The notes under the pieces were generated by a model. It made no database searches. It saw only the letters and a program-made list of their open reading frames with translations, and was not told where the DNA came from. From Candidatus Iainarchaeum sp. (GTDB lineage Archaea > Iainarchaeota > Iainarchaeia > Iainarchaeales > JAFCFF01): 16,177 nt of DNA. Positions 1 through 7,503 of this stretch are shown one piece after another. Where the stretch lies: NCBI GenBank assembly GCA_017608775.1, contig JAFCFF010000005.1, positions 1 to 16,177 on the forward strand, read 5' to 3'. Made by a program: the position numbers and the translations under genes. Positions within the stretch are counted from its first letter, which is position 1. Each line of letters begins with the position of its first letter.

Positions 1-389
1 GCGATTGTGCCCTGAGCAAGGAACTTAGCTTTTTCCTTCTTTGCTATTTTTCCCAGTATGTTGTAAAAAGTATGTCTAAACGCCCTTCTTTTTTCTTCTG
101 CGTCTGTTTTATGCCTAAGAGTTCTGAAAAATATCTTTCTTTCGTCTATGTAACGAATATTCACACCAAACTTCTTAAGGCTTCCAACAACAAACTCGGG
201 CTCTCCTATTCTTCTAAGCCCATCATCCACAAAAACAGTCAAAAGCCTTTTTCCTATCGCCTTATGTATAAGCAGAGATGTTACAGAGCTATCAACACCG
301 CCAGAACAAGCAGAAACAACTTTTTCTTCCCCAACAATTGCCCTTATTTCTCTTAGAGCTTTATCTATAAATTTTTTAGGTTCAAACAT
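1..389 (-). CDS. guaA: GMP synthase (glutamine-hydrolysing) subunit B, 5' part
   Basis: Partial gene: it starts with ATG at 389 and runs off the left edge of the window, giving 129 N-terminal residues. The product begins MFEPKKFIDKALREI and carries the PP-loop SGGVDSS at about residues 29-35, the signature of the ATP pyrophosphatase that adenylates XMP before amination to GMP in purine synthesis. The segment LAQGTI at the window edge matches the QGT motif of this family. No glutamine amidotransferase domain precedes the PP-loop domain, so this is the separate archaeal subunit B (GuaAb) and not the fused bacterial GuaA. It is cytosolic and divergently placed to the endonuclease III gene across a 66-bp gap. 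The call is firm; the C-terminal dimerisation domain lies outside the window. Confidence 0.93.
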   Translation of the reverse strand, partial: MFEPKKFIDKALREIRAIVGEEKVVSACSGGVDSSVTSLLIHKAIGKRLLTVFVDDGLRRIGEPEFVVGSLKKFGVNIRYIDERKIFFRTLRHKTDAEEKRRAFRHTFYNILGKIAKKEKAKFLAQGTI

Positions 390-455
390 AGTAATTTAGT
401 AATTTTATTTTTTAAACCTTTTCTAAATCAACTATTTAGTTTATTTTAAAGTTTA
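390..455. promoter_or_regulatory. Divergent promoter region, guaA / endonuclease III
   Basis: This AT-rich gap separates two divergent genes. A TTTAAA at 411-416, read on either strand, lies about 25 bp upstream of the guaA ATG, a good distance for a leaderless archaeal transcript. A second TTTTAAAG-like box sits at about 444-451. No Shine-Dalgarno sequence is visible for either gene. Confidence 0.45.
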
Positions 456-1139
456 TTGTGTGGTGCTAATATCCTAAAAATAAGGAAAAAAAAGAGAAGA
501 GTTTTTTTCAAAAACTTGTTTTCGTTTGTTGGGAAAATGATAAAAGACAGAAAGGCTGTTGTTGATTTTTCCAGCCCCCACGAGGTTTTGATATCAACAG
601 TTCTTTCCCAAAGAACAAAGGACAAAATAACTTTCAAAGTTTCAAAACAACTGTTTCTAAAATATAAAACTTTAAAGTCATTGCAAAAAGCTAAAATTCA
701 AGATATAGAAAAAATAATAAGGCCTGTTAATTACTATAAAGGAAAGTCAAGAAAGATAAAACAAGTTGCGAATATTTTAGTAAAAAAGTATAAAGGAAAA
801 GTTCCTGGAAGCATACAAAAACTAATTTCTCTTCCTGGTGTTGGGAGGAAAACCGCAAGTTGTGTTCTTATTTATTCTTTTGGCAAACCAGCAATAGCTG
901 TTGACACTCATGTCCACAGGGTTTTTAACAGGTTGGGAATAATAAAAACAAAAAACTCAGAAAATACTGAAAACGTCTTGATGAAATTGCTTCCAAAAGA
1001 GCTATGGCTCGAGGCAAACAATCTTTTTGTTAGGTTTGGACAGCAGGTCTGCCTCCCTAAAAAACCATTGTGTGATGAGTTTCCTTGCAAGCTAAGAGAT
1101 AGGTGTTTGTATTACAAAATAACACTAAACAAAAAATAA
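456..1139 (+). CDS. nth: Endonuclease III (DNA glycosylase/AP lyase)
   Basis: Base-excision repair enzyme that removes oxidised pyrimidines and nicks at abasic sites. The helix-hairpin-helix LPGVGRKTA lies at about residues 125-133 and contains the catalytic Lys. VDTHVHRVFNRLG follows at about 148-160 and contains the catalytic Asp. A C-terminal four-cysteine Fe-S motif is present, but its spacing is C-x6-C-x4-C-x5-C, where the usual pattern is C-x6-C-x2-C-x5-C. The start is uncertain: TTG at 456 gives 227 aa with a lysine-rich leader; ATG at 537 (Met28) gives 200 aa but would trim the first helix that family members have before the FSSPHEVLI segment. I keep the TTG start with reservation. 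The gene converges on the surface-protein array with only 4 bp between the two stop codons. Confidence 0.9.
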   Translation: MCGANILKIRKKKRRVFFKNLFSFVGKMIKDRKAVVDFSSPHEVLISTVLSQRTKDKITFKVSKQLFLKYKTLKSLQKAKIQDIEKIIRPVNYYKGKSRKIKQVANILVKKYKGKVPGSIQKLISLPGVGRKTASCVLIYSFGKPAIAVDTHVHRVFNRLGIIKTKNSENTENVLMKLLPKELWLEANNLFVRFGQQVCLPKKPLCDEFPCKLRDRCLYYKITLNKK

Positions 1140-1142
1140 AAA
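1131..1142 (-). terminator. T-rich terminator at end of the surface array
   Basis: On the minus-strand transcript, runs of five and six T separated by one A follow directly after the stop codon of the last array gene. This is the kind of T-tract that terminates archaeal transcription. It overlaps the 3' end of the endonuclease III gene. Confidence 0.4.
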
Positions 1143-1143
1143 G

Positions 1144-2472
1144 TTAGGTAGCTTCTGCCACAAAATAAACAAGACTAACTTTTCCTCCTGCCGGCTCACC
1201 ATCCGGAACAAGAACATTTATATCTGTTCTAGCAGTATCGTGGCTGTCATTCCAGTCGAAAAAACTAATTGCAAGAACTTGGTTTTCCTCTCCTATTGGC
1301 AGATCTGTATAAGTAGCACTTGCCGCTCCAAATGATCCTGGTTCTATATTTGAAACCTTAAACTGATAGTGTTGAGATGTTCCAGGAGCATTTGTAAAGA
1401 GGGAGCTTGTGGCATAGATATAAACATTGACATCTACTCCTCCATCGTTTTCTAGATCTAAGGCGTTTGTTAATCCCTCTGTTGTGTTTGTTTCCCCAGG
1501 AGCCAAAGTTCCTAAGTCCGCGGTATCGTTTGTCAAAAGTATTGAAACAGCTCCACAAATTGAGAAATTTCCTTCGCCTGCGTTGAAGTCCCAGTTAGTT
1601 GCAAGAGGGTCACTTACAAATGCTAATATATAGTAATTGCCATCAGGAACAGGGGAAATATCCCATGGATATGTACAAAAACTTGGCGAACTAAGGTCAT
1701 TACTGTCACAGCTAAAGTCTGTGGCTAGATTTGCGTTAGCCACTATTACTGTACCTGTGCCTTGGCTTGTTGATGTTGAGTAGTTTAGAAATGCGGTTAT
1801 ATTTTCTGCATTGGTATCAGGGTCCTTAACCTCTATGTTTACATCAACTGTTGAAACGCTTGCCCTGTCAAAAGTTTCCTGGTTTTCCGGGTAAAATACA
1901 TTGACGTCTGGTGCCTGGGCTGGTTCACTATAGTAAACCTTTATGTCAACGTTGTCAACATTTGCTGGTCCTGGCTTCCCTCCTAGATGGTTTTCAAGAA
2001 GAGAAACCCCAAAGTCAACATCATTTATGTTTGTGTCAGTCCAGTCAACCCCCCACTTGATGTTTGGACCACCAAGAGTGTGTGTTACATCTGAGGCACT
2101 TGTGTTTACTGGTGTTGTGTTTGTTTCCCCAATAGGAACCCCATTTATATTAAGTAGCTGGGCTGTGATTGTTTCATCACCTTTTCCGTCTGGGTTGTTC
2201 CACTCAATCCTAACTTCAATACCATCAATTGTGTTTCCATTAGGGATTGAAAAACCAAAACCGTCATATTCCTGTCTTTGTCCTGCATCCGCAACAGCGT
2301 AACTGTTATTTGAGGTATATGCGTTTGTTGGCTCTGTCCAATTACTTACATCTCCCAAACTTGTCGGGTCGTTAAATCCCTCACTTGCTGCAAAAACAAT
2401 CAAAACAAAAAACAAAATAAAAAAAACAAAAAAAACAATCTCAACTAAAAATTTCTTAATAAACAAACTCAT
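1144..2472 (-). CDS. Secreted surface protein A2 with C-terminal L-like domain
   Basis: 442 aa. The N-terminal signal peptide is a hydrophobic stretch at about residues 10-28, with likely cleavage after VFA. Residues about 30-180 form a beta-rich domain of a type common in surface and virion proteins (NAYTSNNSYAVADAGQRQ, FGFSIPNGNTIDGIEVRIEW). Residues about 190-305 look like an Ig-like domain (PDVNVFYPENQETF, DGNYYILAFVSDP). Residues about 308-442 share clear similarity with the end of the 9620-11605 product: VDVNVYIYATSSLF, LPIGEENQV, DINVLVPDGEP, LVYFVAEAT. This last domain resembles the L proteins of the array (ADLGTL then LDLENDGGVDVNV). There is no C-terminal membrane anchor. The start overlaps the end of the N3 gene by 17 bp, so translational coupling is likely. 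GAGGG touches the ATG and is better spaced for a TTG two codons later, so the exact start is open. Function inferred: adhesive or ligand-binding large subunit. Confidence 0.85.
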   Translation of the reverse strand: MSLFIKKFLVEIVFFVFFILFFVLIVFAASEGFNDPTSLGDVSNWTEPTNAYTSNNSYAVADAGQRQEYDGFGFSIPNGNTIDGIEVRIEWNNPDGKGDETITAQLLNINGVPIGETNTTPVNTSASDVTHTLGGPNIKWGVDWTDTNINDVDFGVSLLENHLGGKPGPANVDNVDIKVYYSEPAQAPDVNVFYPENQETFDRASVSTVDVNIEVKDPDTNAENITAFLNYSTSTSQGTGTVIVANANLATDFSCDSNDLSSPSFCTYPWDISPVPDGNYYILAFVSDPLATNWDFNAGEGNFSICGAVSILLTNDTADLGTLAPGETNTTEGLTNALDLENDGGVDVNVYIYATSSLFTNAPGTSQHYQFKVSNIEPGSFGAASATYTDLPIGEENQVLAISFFDWNDSHDTARTDINVLVPDGEPAGGKVSLVYFVAEAT

Positions 2473-3679
2473 CCCTCTTTCTTCTTTTTAGGAAGATAAA
2501 CCCAACAACTATTGCTAAAACCACTATCACCAAAATAAGCAGAAGTGTTGTTGTATCTATTTGAGGGAATTTAAAACCAAGGGATTTCTTTGTCTCCTCT
2601 TTCTTCTTTACAACAAAAGGAAACCTATCAGTGCTTGTCCCATCCCTATATTCTGTTGTTATTTCCATCTCATAATCTCCAGCAACAATGTTTTCTGTCT
2701 GTGGAAGGAAGAAATCTTTGGCTGCCCCGCTGTTTGCAGGGACCATAAATTCAAGAGGCTGACTCTCGCTTATTGCTTCCTGATCTTTTAAAAGCCTAGC
2801 AGTTGAGGTAATTTTTTCATTTTCTGAGGACAAATTTCTAAAACCGACCTCAAGCTGGATTATTTTATCTCCTTCAAAAGCCTCATATTTAATCCTTGAG
2901 GCAAAAACTCGTTTACCGATTATGAATTTTTTCCTTGAGGTTGCTGGGGCCTCTCCACCAAAGTTTAGGCTTACTTTTGCAGCATATTCTCCTGCCTTGA
3001 TCTCACCAATGTCTTGAATATTCCAAACTTCTTTTATTTCTCTAAGCCCCAAACCTTCCAATGGATCGAAATCTTTAGTCAACTCAAAAAACTTATTATC
3101 CCCTCTTGTGACCTCTATCTTGTAGGTTCCATCAATTGTTTGTTTCCCTGTGTTATGTATAATAAATCCAATATCAACAAAAGGACTTTTCTTTAACTCT
3201 TCCAAGGAGTGGTTTTCAACATTTAGTTTCAAAATTTCCGCACACTTTCCCTCACAAGGCACGTTAATTTCAAGCCTAACAATAATAGCTGTCGCTGCTG
3301 TTATTGCGGTTCCTCCAGTCCCTGCCTTTGTTTTCGGTATTTCCTTCATAATGAGTTTTACAATGTTTTTGCCTATTTTATCCATTTTTTGGGGAAGCTC
3401 AAACCTAACTTTTACACTCCCCCTTCCGTTGGCAGGAACATTAATTTCCTTGTCTAAAATTTCAAAATAGTTGGTTAATTCTCCTCCTTCGAAAAAACCA
3501 GTTACAACTTTTATTTCATTGTTTGTTTTATTGAAAATAGTAAAGGTTTGGTCTCCCTTCAGGCCTGGTTGGAAGTCATAGTAAACAACAGAGGGAGAAA
3601 CCCCCAACGCATAAACACTGCCAATAAAAAACAGGCCAAAAATAACAAAAAAGCAAAAATACAAGGCGTTCTTTAACAT
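2456..3679 (-). CDS. Membrane-anchored triple Ig-like protein N3
   Basis: 407 aa, third copy of the array's N class. Signal peptide about 1-24, cleaved after VYA, so the mature chain begins LGVSPSVVYYDFQPG. The first Ig-like domain (about 25-150) ends in INVPCEGKC, a CxGxC motif shared by all three N copies. The second domain (about 150-260) includes WNIQDIGEIKAGEYAAKV. The third (about 265-365) includes AGDYEMEITTEYRDG. A C-terminal helix (about 377-397) is followed by the cytoplasmic tail LKRRKRDEFVY. Family knowledge: the layout fits archaeal COG1361-type S-layer-like proteins and also parallels DUF916/DUF3324 WxL-interacting proteins. It lies 38 bp downstream of L5, with no Shine-Dalgarno but an AATAAAAAC about 25 bp upstream of the ATG, which could be its own TATA box. 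Inferred role: platform that holds or assembles L and A subunits at the membrane. Confidence 0.85.
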   Translation of the reverse strand: MLKNALYFCFFVIFGLFFIGSVYALGVSPSVVYYDFQPGLKGDQTFTIFNKTNNEIKVVTGFFEGGELTNYFEILDKEINVPANGRGSVKVRFELPQKMDKIGKNIVKLIMKEIPKTKAGTGGTAITAATAIIVRLEINVPCEGKCAEILKLNVENHSLEELKKSPFVDIGFIIHNTGKQTIDGTYKIEVTRGDNKFFELTKDFDPLEGLGLREIKEVWNIQDIGEIKAGEYAAKVSLNFGGEAPATSRKKFIIGKRVFASRIKYEAFEGDKIIQLEVGFRNLSSENEKITSTARLLKDQEAISESQPLEFMVPANSGAAKDFFLPQTENIVAGDYEMEITTEYRDGTSTDRFPFVVKKKEETKKSLGFKFPQIDTTTLLLILVIVVLAIVVGFIFLKRRKRDEFVY

Positions 3680-3717
3680 ATAAGAAAAAAACAGAAAACG
3701 TTTTTATTCTTTCATAT

Positions 3718-4257
3718 TTAGCAACTAGCGTTTTGCTCAGCATAGAAAGTAATGTTGACATCTTTGGCTCCAGGGGATTCGTCGTTTGAAACACTGACAT
3801 TTATTCCAGAGTCAAAGGAGTTAGAACCATCGGTAAAATCTAAACACCACAACAGATCTACTGCAGTACCGGTGCAGTCAGTATAACTGGTCTCACATAT
3901 TCCAGAATCGTTGCTACCACTTTTACAATTACATTCCAGTACCACTGCTTGGGTAAATGTTTCTCCTGTAACGTTGGCATCAACATTTATTTTCGTGTTT
4001 CCCGAGTTTTGAATACCAAACCAGTCACCCGCAGTATCTGAGTCGTTTGCTCCACCTTGGCCAACATTAAAGGCAACTGTGGAATCATCTAAAACAATTG
4101 CTGTTTGTGTTTGAACAGTGATTGTTGCAGTTCCTATTGCTGTTTCCGCCATTCCCGCAATCCTTAGGGTAGGAATTCTCACAATTAGAACCACCCCAAG
4201 CAAAATAACCAGAGCAGCTAAAATATAAATTGCTAAGTTGAGTTTTTTCTCTTCCAT
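3718..4257 (-). CDS. Small six-cysteine surface subunit L5
   Basis: 179 aa. The N-terminal helix at about 8-26 ends in VRIPTLRIAGMA, followed by the strand IGTATITV. A beta-sandwich domain follows (STVAFNVGQGGANDSDTAGDWF, then IQNSGNTKINVDANV). The cysteine frame is CxC-x9-C-x6-C-x9-C-x40-C, with the last Cys as the final residue in QNASC, next to an N-glycosylation sequon. GMA may be a signal peptidase I site. No class III prepilin site (a short basic leader with G/A directly before the helix) is visible. The gene starts 10 bp after the S5 stop with a GTGGG Shine-Dalgarno-like site. Closest array relatives are L3 and L4. Inferred role: repeating extracellular subunit; experimental function unknown. 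Confidence 0.85.
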   Translation of the reverse strand: MEEKKLNLAIYILAALVILLGVVLIVRIPTLRIAGMAETAIGTATITVQTQTAIVLDDSTVAFNVGQGGANDSDTAGDWFGIQNSGNTKINVDANVTGETFTQAVVLECNCKSGSNDSGICETSYTDCTGTAVDLLWCLDFTDGSNSFDSGINVSVSNDESPGAKDVNITFYAEQNASC

Positions 4258-4267
4258 TTTCCCACTA

Positions 4268-4504
4268 TTAAAATATATTAAAGCTTTTTAAAACTTCTTC
4301 TTTTGAAGTTATATAATCAATTATTTTTCCTATTCCCATTGTTTTTGCGTTTTCCTTTGGGATAACAGTAATTTTAGCAGTTCCTACTTGTTGTTGACTT
4401 CCTACTTGTTTTGTTGGCGATATTAAAATGATCAAACCCACAAACAAAACTATTAGAACAAGGCCTATCAAGAGATTTATTTTGAACTGCATCTTGTCTC
4501 TCAT
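4268..4504 (-). CDS. Membrane-tethered single-strand protein S5
   Basis: 78 aa. A short basic N-terminus, one transmembrane helix (about 10-28), a Gln-rich linker and the strand motif VGTAKITVIP, then a charged tail ending KSFNIF. The strand motif matches the one that follows the helix in the L proteins. First gene of unit F; its ATG sits 30 bp from the centre of a TATA box, so the message is probably leaderless. Met5 is an alternative start. The tail is unlike the Gly-rich tails of S2 and S3. Function unknown; pairing with L5 indicates a partner role. Confidence 0.75.
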   Translation of the reverse strand: MRDKMQFKINLLIGLVLIVLFVGLIILISPTKQVGSQQQVGTAKITVIPKENAKTMGIGKIIDYITSKEEVLKSFNIF

Positions 4505-4528
4505 TTACTAAAAACAAACCAAAAAACC

Positions 4529-4556
4529 TTTAAAAAACTTCCCTTAACTTTTACAC
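4529..4556 (-). promoter_or_regulatory. Promoter of unit F (S5-L5-N3-A2)
   Basis: Read on the plus strand: TTTAAAAAAC (4529-4538), four bases, then CTTAACTTTT (4543-4552) and ACAC. On the transcribed strand this is GTGTAAAAGTTAAG upstream of a TATA box whose centre is 30 bp before the ATG at 4504. The same blocks occur before units E and D. The upstream block sits where a TFB recognition element or an activator site would be. Confidence 0.65.
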
Positions 4557-4581
4557 TTTAATATATAAAGAATTCCACTAC

Positions 4582-5115
4582 TTAACAACTTGCGTTTTCC
4601 TCAGCATAAAAGGTAACGTTGATATCTTTTGCTCCTGTTGCTTCATCGATGTTTGTTGCTATGTTTAATCCCCCGTCAAATGTGTCAGTACCGCTATGAT
4701 AGTCCAAACACCAAATCAAATCCCTATGTCCTGTAGTCTGACAACTTCCATATGTTTTTTCACAAATCCCTGATGTGTTGTTCTCACACTTACACTCTAT
4801 TGTTACGGCCTCAACAAAGTTATGTCCTGTTATGTTTGCGTCAACATCAACATTTTCTGTCCCAGTATTCTCAATCGTAAACCAGTCGTTTGTGGCATTT
4901 GAGTCGTTGCTTTCCCCTCTGACTATAGACATTGTTATTGTTGAATCAGTTAAACTAATAGCAGTGACAGAGGTTATTGTTATCTCTGCTGTGCCTACTT
5001 CTTGAACCTTGGCAACAGGTTGAAAAAAAGGAATTTTTGTTATTAGAAAAAAACCTAGAACTCCTATTAGAATAATAAGAAAAACTAACAAAAAATCAAG
5101 TTTTCTCTCATCCAT
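4582..5115 (-). CDS. Small six-cysteine surface subunit L4
   Basis: 177 aa. Helix about 7-26, then TKIPFFQPVAKV and the strand VGTAEITITS. The beta domain contains STITMSIVRGESNDSNATND and FTIENTGTENVDVDANITG. Cysteines follow CxC-x7-C-x6-C-x10-C, with a final Cys in ENASC at the C-terminus. Several NxS/T sequons (NDSNATN, NITG, NNTSG, NVTF, NASC) suggest a glycosylated exterior. The start codon lies inside the end of the S4 gene (8-bp overlap), preceded by GGGGTTGG as ribosome-binding site. Unlike L1, L3 and L5 it has no N gene after it: unit E consists of S4 and L4 only. The lack of a GMA motif sets it apart from L1, L3 and L5. Confidence 0.85.
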   Translation of the reverse strand: MDERKLDFLLVFLIILIGVLGFFLITKIPFFQPVAKVQEVGTAEITITSVTAISLTDSTITMSIVRGESNDSNATNDWFTIENTGTENVDVDANITGHNFVEAVTIECKCENNTSGICEKTYGSCQTTGHRDLIWCLDYHSGTDTFDGGLNIATNIDEATGAKDINVTFYAEENASC

Positions 5116-5335
5116 CCAACCCCACTTCTTTACTATTTTTTTCCATAGTTTTTACTTTTTCTATGTTTTCCTTGGCTGGAAGAACAGTTATTGTTGCTTT
5201 TCCAACAGTTGTTTGTCCTTTGGACTGGGGCTGGTTTCCAATATTTAGGAGAATAATCAGACCAACCAAAACAAGAAGTAAAACAAATCCGATAACCAAG
5301 TTAGTGGTTTTTTTTAATTTTAATTTTTCTACCAT
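5108..5335 (-). CDS. Membrane-tethered single-strand protein S4
   Basis: 75 aa. A basic N-terminus (MVEKLKLKKTT), a transmembrane helix at about 12-31, linker NIGNQPQSKGQTT, strand VGKATITVLP, then a Lys/Glu-rich tail ending VGLDG. It is the closest relative of S5 (both have VG-A-ITV followed by a basic/acidic tail). First gene of unit E, its start codon 29 bp from the TATA centre at 5359-5368. The stop overlaps the L4 start. Positively charged residues before the helix put the strand outside the cell. Function unknown. Confidence 0.78.
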   Translation of the reverse strand: MVEKLKLKKTTNLVIGFVLLLVLVGLIILLNIGNQPQSKGQTTVGKATITVLPAKENIEKVKTMEKNSKEVGLDG

Positions 5336-5358
5336 TTAATAGCTAAAAATTAAAAAGA

Positions 5359-5384
5359 TTTAAAAAACTACTTAACTTTTACAC
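5359..5384 (-). promoter_or_regulatory. Promoter of unit E (S4-L4)
   Basis: Plus-strand reading: TTTAAAAAAC (5359-5368), TA, CTTAACTTTT (5371-5380), ACAC. The two blocks and the ACAC are identical to those of unit F; only the spacer differs (2 versus 4 bases). The TATA centre is about 29 bp from the ATG at 5335. Confidence 0.65.
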
Positions 5385-5414
5385 CATAAATTATAAATAT
5401 TTATATTTAAAAAA

Positions 5415-6647
5415 TCAATAAACAAATTCTTCTTTTTTTCTTCTTTTCATAAAAACAAAAACAACTATTAGGACAAGAGCAACAACTATTCCCATCAGAA
5501 CAACTGTGGTAAAGTCAAACTTTGGGAAGCTTATCCTACTAGCAACTTTTTTGGCTTCTTCTGGGCTAAGAACCTTAAAACCTTTTCTTTCCTTGTCTTC
5601 TATGTTATCGTAAGATATTATCAACTCTAAATCATAATTTCCTGCCTTAACAGACTGAAAATCAAGTAAAACTATTATTGCTTCTCTAGAGCTTTCAGCT
5701 GGAATTGTAAGTGATGTGCTTGGAGACTCACTTAATACTTCCCCCTCCTTTAAAAGCTGTCCGCGTAGACCAACAAACCTCTCTGTTTCTGAAATGTTGT
5801 TTAAAACAACTTTTACCTTAACGCTACTGTCCCCCTCAACAGCCCTGTAATCAACTTTTCCAACCATTATTGTTTTTCCTATCAGAAAAGTTCTTTGTGA
5901 TATTGCTGGAAGCTCTCCAGAATATATAAACTCTGCCTTTGCTTGATATTCTCCTAGCTCTAAATCCCTTGCGTTTTGGATATCCCAGTTTACAGTCTCC
6001 TCAACAAAACCAAGAGCACCAATACCAGAAATTTCAGTGTTTTTACTAAAAATAATTTCCCCCTTTCTTAATACCTCTAATTTCAAGATTCCACTGGTTT
6101 CCAGGTTTCCCAGATTATGCAAACCAACAAGAAAATCAATTCCTCCATTTCTATCTATTTCGTCATAGCTCCAGTTTTTTACCTGAAACTTATTTATTTC
6201 CATGCAATAGCCCTTGCAGGGAACGTTTATTGTTATCAAAATTCTTATTGCCGTTGCCGCGGAAATAGTTGCACCCTCTCCTCCTGCTCTTTCTAGAGGC
6301 ATCTCCCTAAAGGTAAGCTTAACAACTCGTTTTCCAACAAAGTCTAGTTTTTCAGGAAACTTATAACTTACGTTAATTTTTTTGCTTGTTCCTGCTGCTA
6401 GCTCCACCACTTTTTTATCTATGCTAAAATAGCTTGCTAAGTCTCCTGCATCTAAACTAGCGCTTACTTTAATTGATTTCTCACTTGAGTTTCTTACAGT
6501 AAACTCTATTGTTTTTTCCAAAAAAGGCTTGAAATCCTCATAAACTGAAGAGGGCCTTACCCCGATTGCAAATGCTTGATAAACAAACAATAGAAAAACA
6601 GCAAAACAAAACAAACTTAAAAATAGATTTCTTTTCAGTTCCCTCAT
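5415..6647 (-). CDS. Membrane-anchored triple Ig-like protein N2
   Basis: 410 aa from the ATG at 6647; an in-frame TTG at 6662 adds five hydrophobic residues and is less likely. Signal peptide about 1-27, cleaved after AFA, so the mature start is IGVRPSSVYEDFKPF. The first Ig-like domain ends with ISAATAIRILITINVPCKGYC. The middle domain contains WDIQNARDLELGEYQAKAEF and the third AGNYDLELIISYDN. A C-terminal helix is followed by MKRRKKEEFVY, nearly the same tail as N3. It lies 34 bp after L3. No Shine-Dalgarno; AAATAAAAAGC about 25 bp upstream may be a separate TATA box. A T6 run in the transcript immediately follows its stop. It ends unit D; no C or A gene follows. Role inferred as for N3, serving the S3/L3 pair. 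Confidence 0.85.
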   Translation of the reverse strand: MRELKRNLFLSLFCFAVFLLFVYQAFAIGVRPSSVYEDFKPFLEKTIEFTVRNSSEKSIKVSASLDAGDLASYFSIDKKVVELAAGTSKKINVSYKFPEKLDFVGKRVVKLTFREMPLERAGGEGATISAATAIRILITINVPCKGYCMEINKFQVKNWSYDEIDRNGGIDFLVGLHNLGNLETSGILKLEVLRKGEIIFSKNTEISGIGALGFVEETVNWDIQNARDLELGEYQAKAEFIYSGELPAISQRTFLIGKTIMVGKVDYRAVEGDSSVKVKVVLNNISETERFVGLRGQLLKEGEVLSESPSTSLTIPAESSREAIIVLLDFQSVKAGNYDLELIISYDNIEDKERKGFKVLSPEEAKKVASRISFPKFDFTTVVLMGIVVALVLIVVFVFMKRRKKEEFVY

Positions 6648-6681
6648 AAATAAAAAAAACAAGAAAGCTTTTTATTTCTCA

Positions 6682-7227
6682 TCAGCAGCTTGAGTTAAGT
6701 GTTGCTGTAAAGGTTACATTGGCTTCTTTCCCTCCAGCGGTCTCATCACTGGCAATTGAGACGTTTATACCTAGGTTTGCACTGTCTGTTGCCTCTGTTG
6801 GTAGTAAACATGTTACAACAACTGGATTTACACTTATGTTACAGTCTTGATATGTTGTTACACATACTCCGCTTTCAGCTGTCTTACACCAACATAACCA
6901 GTCAGGACCAGTAGTGCCGGTAAAGTTAACTTCTCCCCAAATATTCATATCAAGGTCAAACTTTGTGTTTCCGCTGTTCTCGGCAGTAAAGTAATCGTTT
7001 GCTGTATCTGAGTCGTTTGAGCCACCCTGTTGCAAAGTGAAGCTTACAGTTGAGTCTGTTAGTGTTATGGCGGTTTCCGATGCAACAGTTATGGTTGTTG
7101 TTCCTATTGCTGTTTCCGCCATTCCCGCAACTCTTAAAGTCGGGAGTTTTAAAACAAAGAAAACAGCTAAGACAACAACAGCTATAAATAAGATAACTAT
7201 AACTAAGTTAGCGGTTTTATCCTCCAC
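6682..7227 (-). CDS. Small six-cysteine surface subunit L3
   Basis: 181 aa, GTG start. Helix about 8-26, then LKLPTLRVAGMA and IGTTTITVAS. The beta domain has STVSFTLQQGGSNDSDTAND and AENSGNTKFDLDMNI. Cysteines: CxC-x7-C-x6-C-x10-C and a final Cys in LNSSC. The start lies 11 bp inside the S3 gene and is preceded by GGTGG five bases upstream, a ribosome-binding site that also encodes the Gly-Gly near the S3 tail. Thirty-one bases encoding GMAETAIGT and flanks (7100-7130) are identical to L5, although the rest of the two genes has drifted. The segment between the sandwich strands and the cysteines (NFTGTTGPDWLCW) differs from the other copies. Confidence 0.85.
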   Translation of the reverse strand: MEDKTANLVIVILFIAVVVLAVFFVLKLPTLRVAGMAETAIGTTTITVASETAITLTDSTVSFTLQQGGSNDSDTANDYFTAENSGNTKFDLDMNIWGEVNFTGTTGPDWLCWCKTAESGVCVTTYQDCNISVNPVVVTCLLPTEATDSANLGINVSIASDETAGGKEANVTFTATLNSSC

Positions 7228-7432
7228 TTATTCCACCTTTTTTTAAGACTGCTTCACCAACCATTGCCTGTGCCTGCTGAGCTTCCGGAGTTTCCCTTAC
7301 ATAAATTGAGATCCTCCCAATCGCTGAGCTTTCTTTTGTTGGTGTGTAAGCGATGTTGAACAAAACAATTACAAGAAGTACTGCTGCTATCAAGGCAAGC
7401 ACTCCGATAACCACTTTTTTGTTCTTGTCCAT
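7217..7432 (-). CDS. Membrane-tethered single-strand protein S3
   Basis: 71 aa. MDKNKKVVIG leads into a helix at about 7-27, then linker YTPTKESSA, strand IGRISIYVRE, an Ala/Gln-rich segment and a Gly-rich end (KKGGISGG). First gene of unit D, start codon 28 bp from the TTTATAAA box. Its stop lies inside the L3 gene. The same 11-bp arrangement, a Gly-rich end overlapping a GTG start, recurs at S2 and the micro-ORF. Function unknown. Confidence 0.78.
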   Translation of the reverse strand: MDKNKKVVIGVLALIAAVLLVIVLFNIAYTPTKESSAIGRISIYVRETPEAQQAQAMVGEAVLKKGGISGG

Positions 7433-7456
7433 CTGAAAATCACTATGTTGAAAGCA

Positions 7457-7481
7457 TTTATAAATTTTGCTCTTAACTTTT
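7457..7481 (-). promoter_or_regulatory. Promoter of unit D (S3-L3-N2)
   Basis: Plus-strand reading: TTTATAAA (7457-7464), seven bases, CTTAACTTTT (7472-7481). The ten-base block is identical to that of units E and F; the TATA sequence is a variant. The box centre is about 28 bp from the ATG at 7432. Confidence 0.62.
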
Positions 7482-7503
7482 AAACTCTAAGATATAAACA
7501 TTT

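Noticed and set aside
72..356. Plus-strand frame of 94 codons at the left edge
   Set aside because: It lies opposite the GMP synthase PP-ATPase gene, whose SGGVDSS motif is unambiguous.
4582..4750. WCL in L4 and L5 as a true WxL motif
   Set aside because: It occurs in only two of five copies, the central residue is one of the conserved cysteines, and the other copies have TCL or VCL at the same place. It is probably coincidence and is not used to support the WxL analogy.
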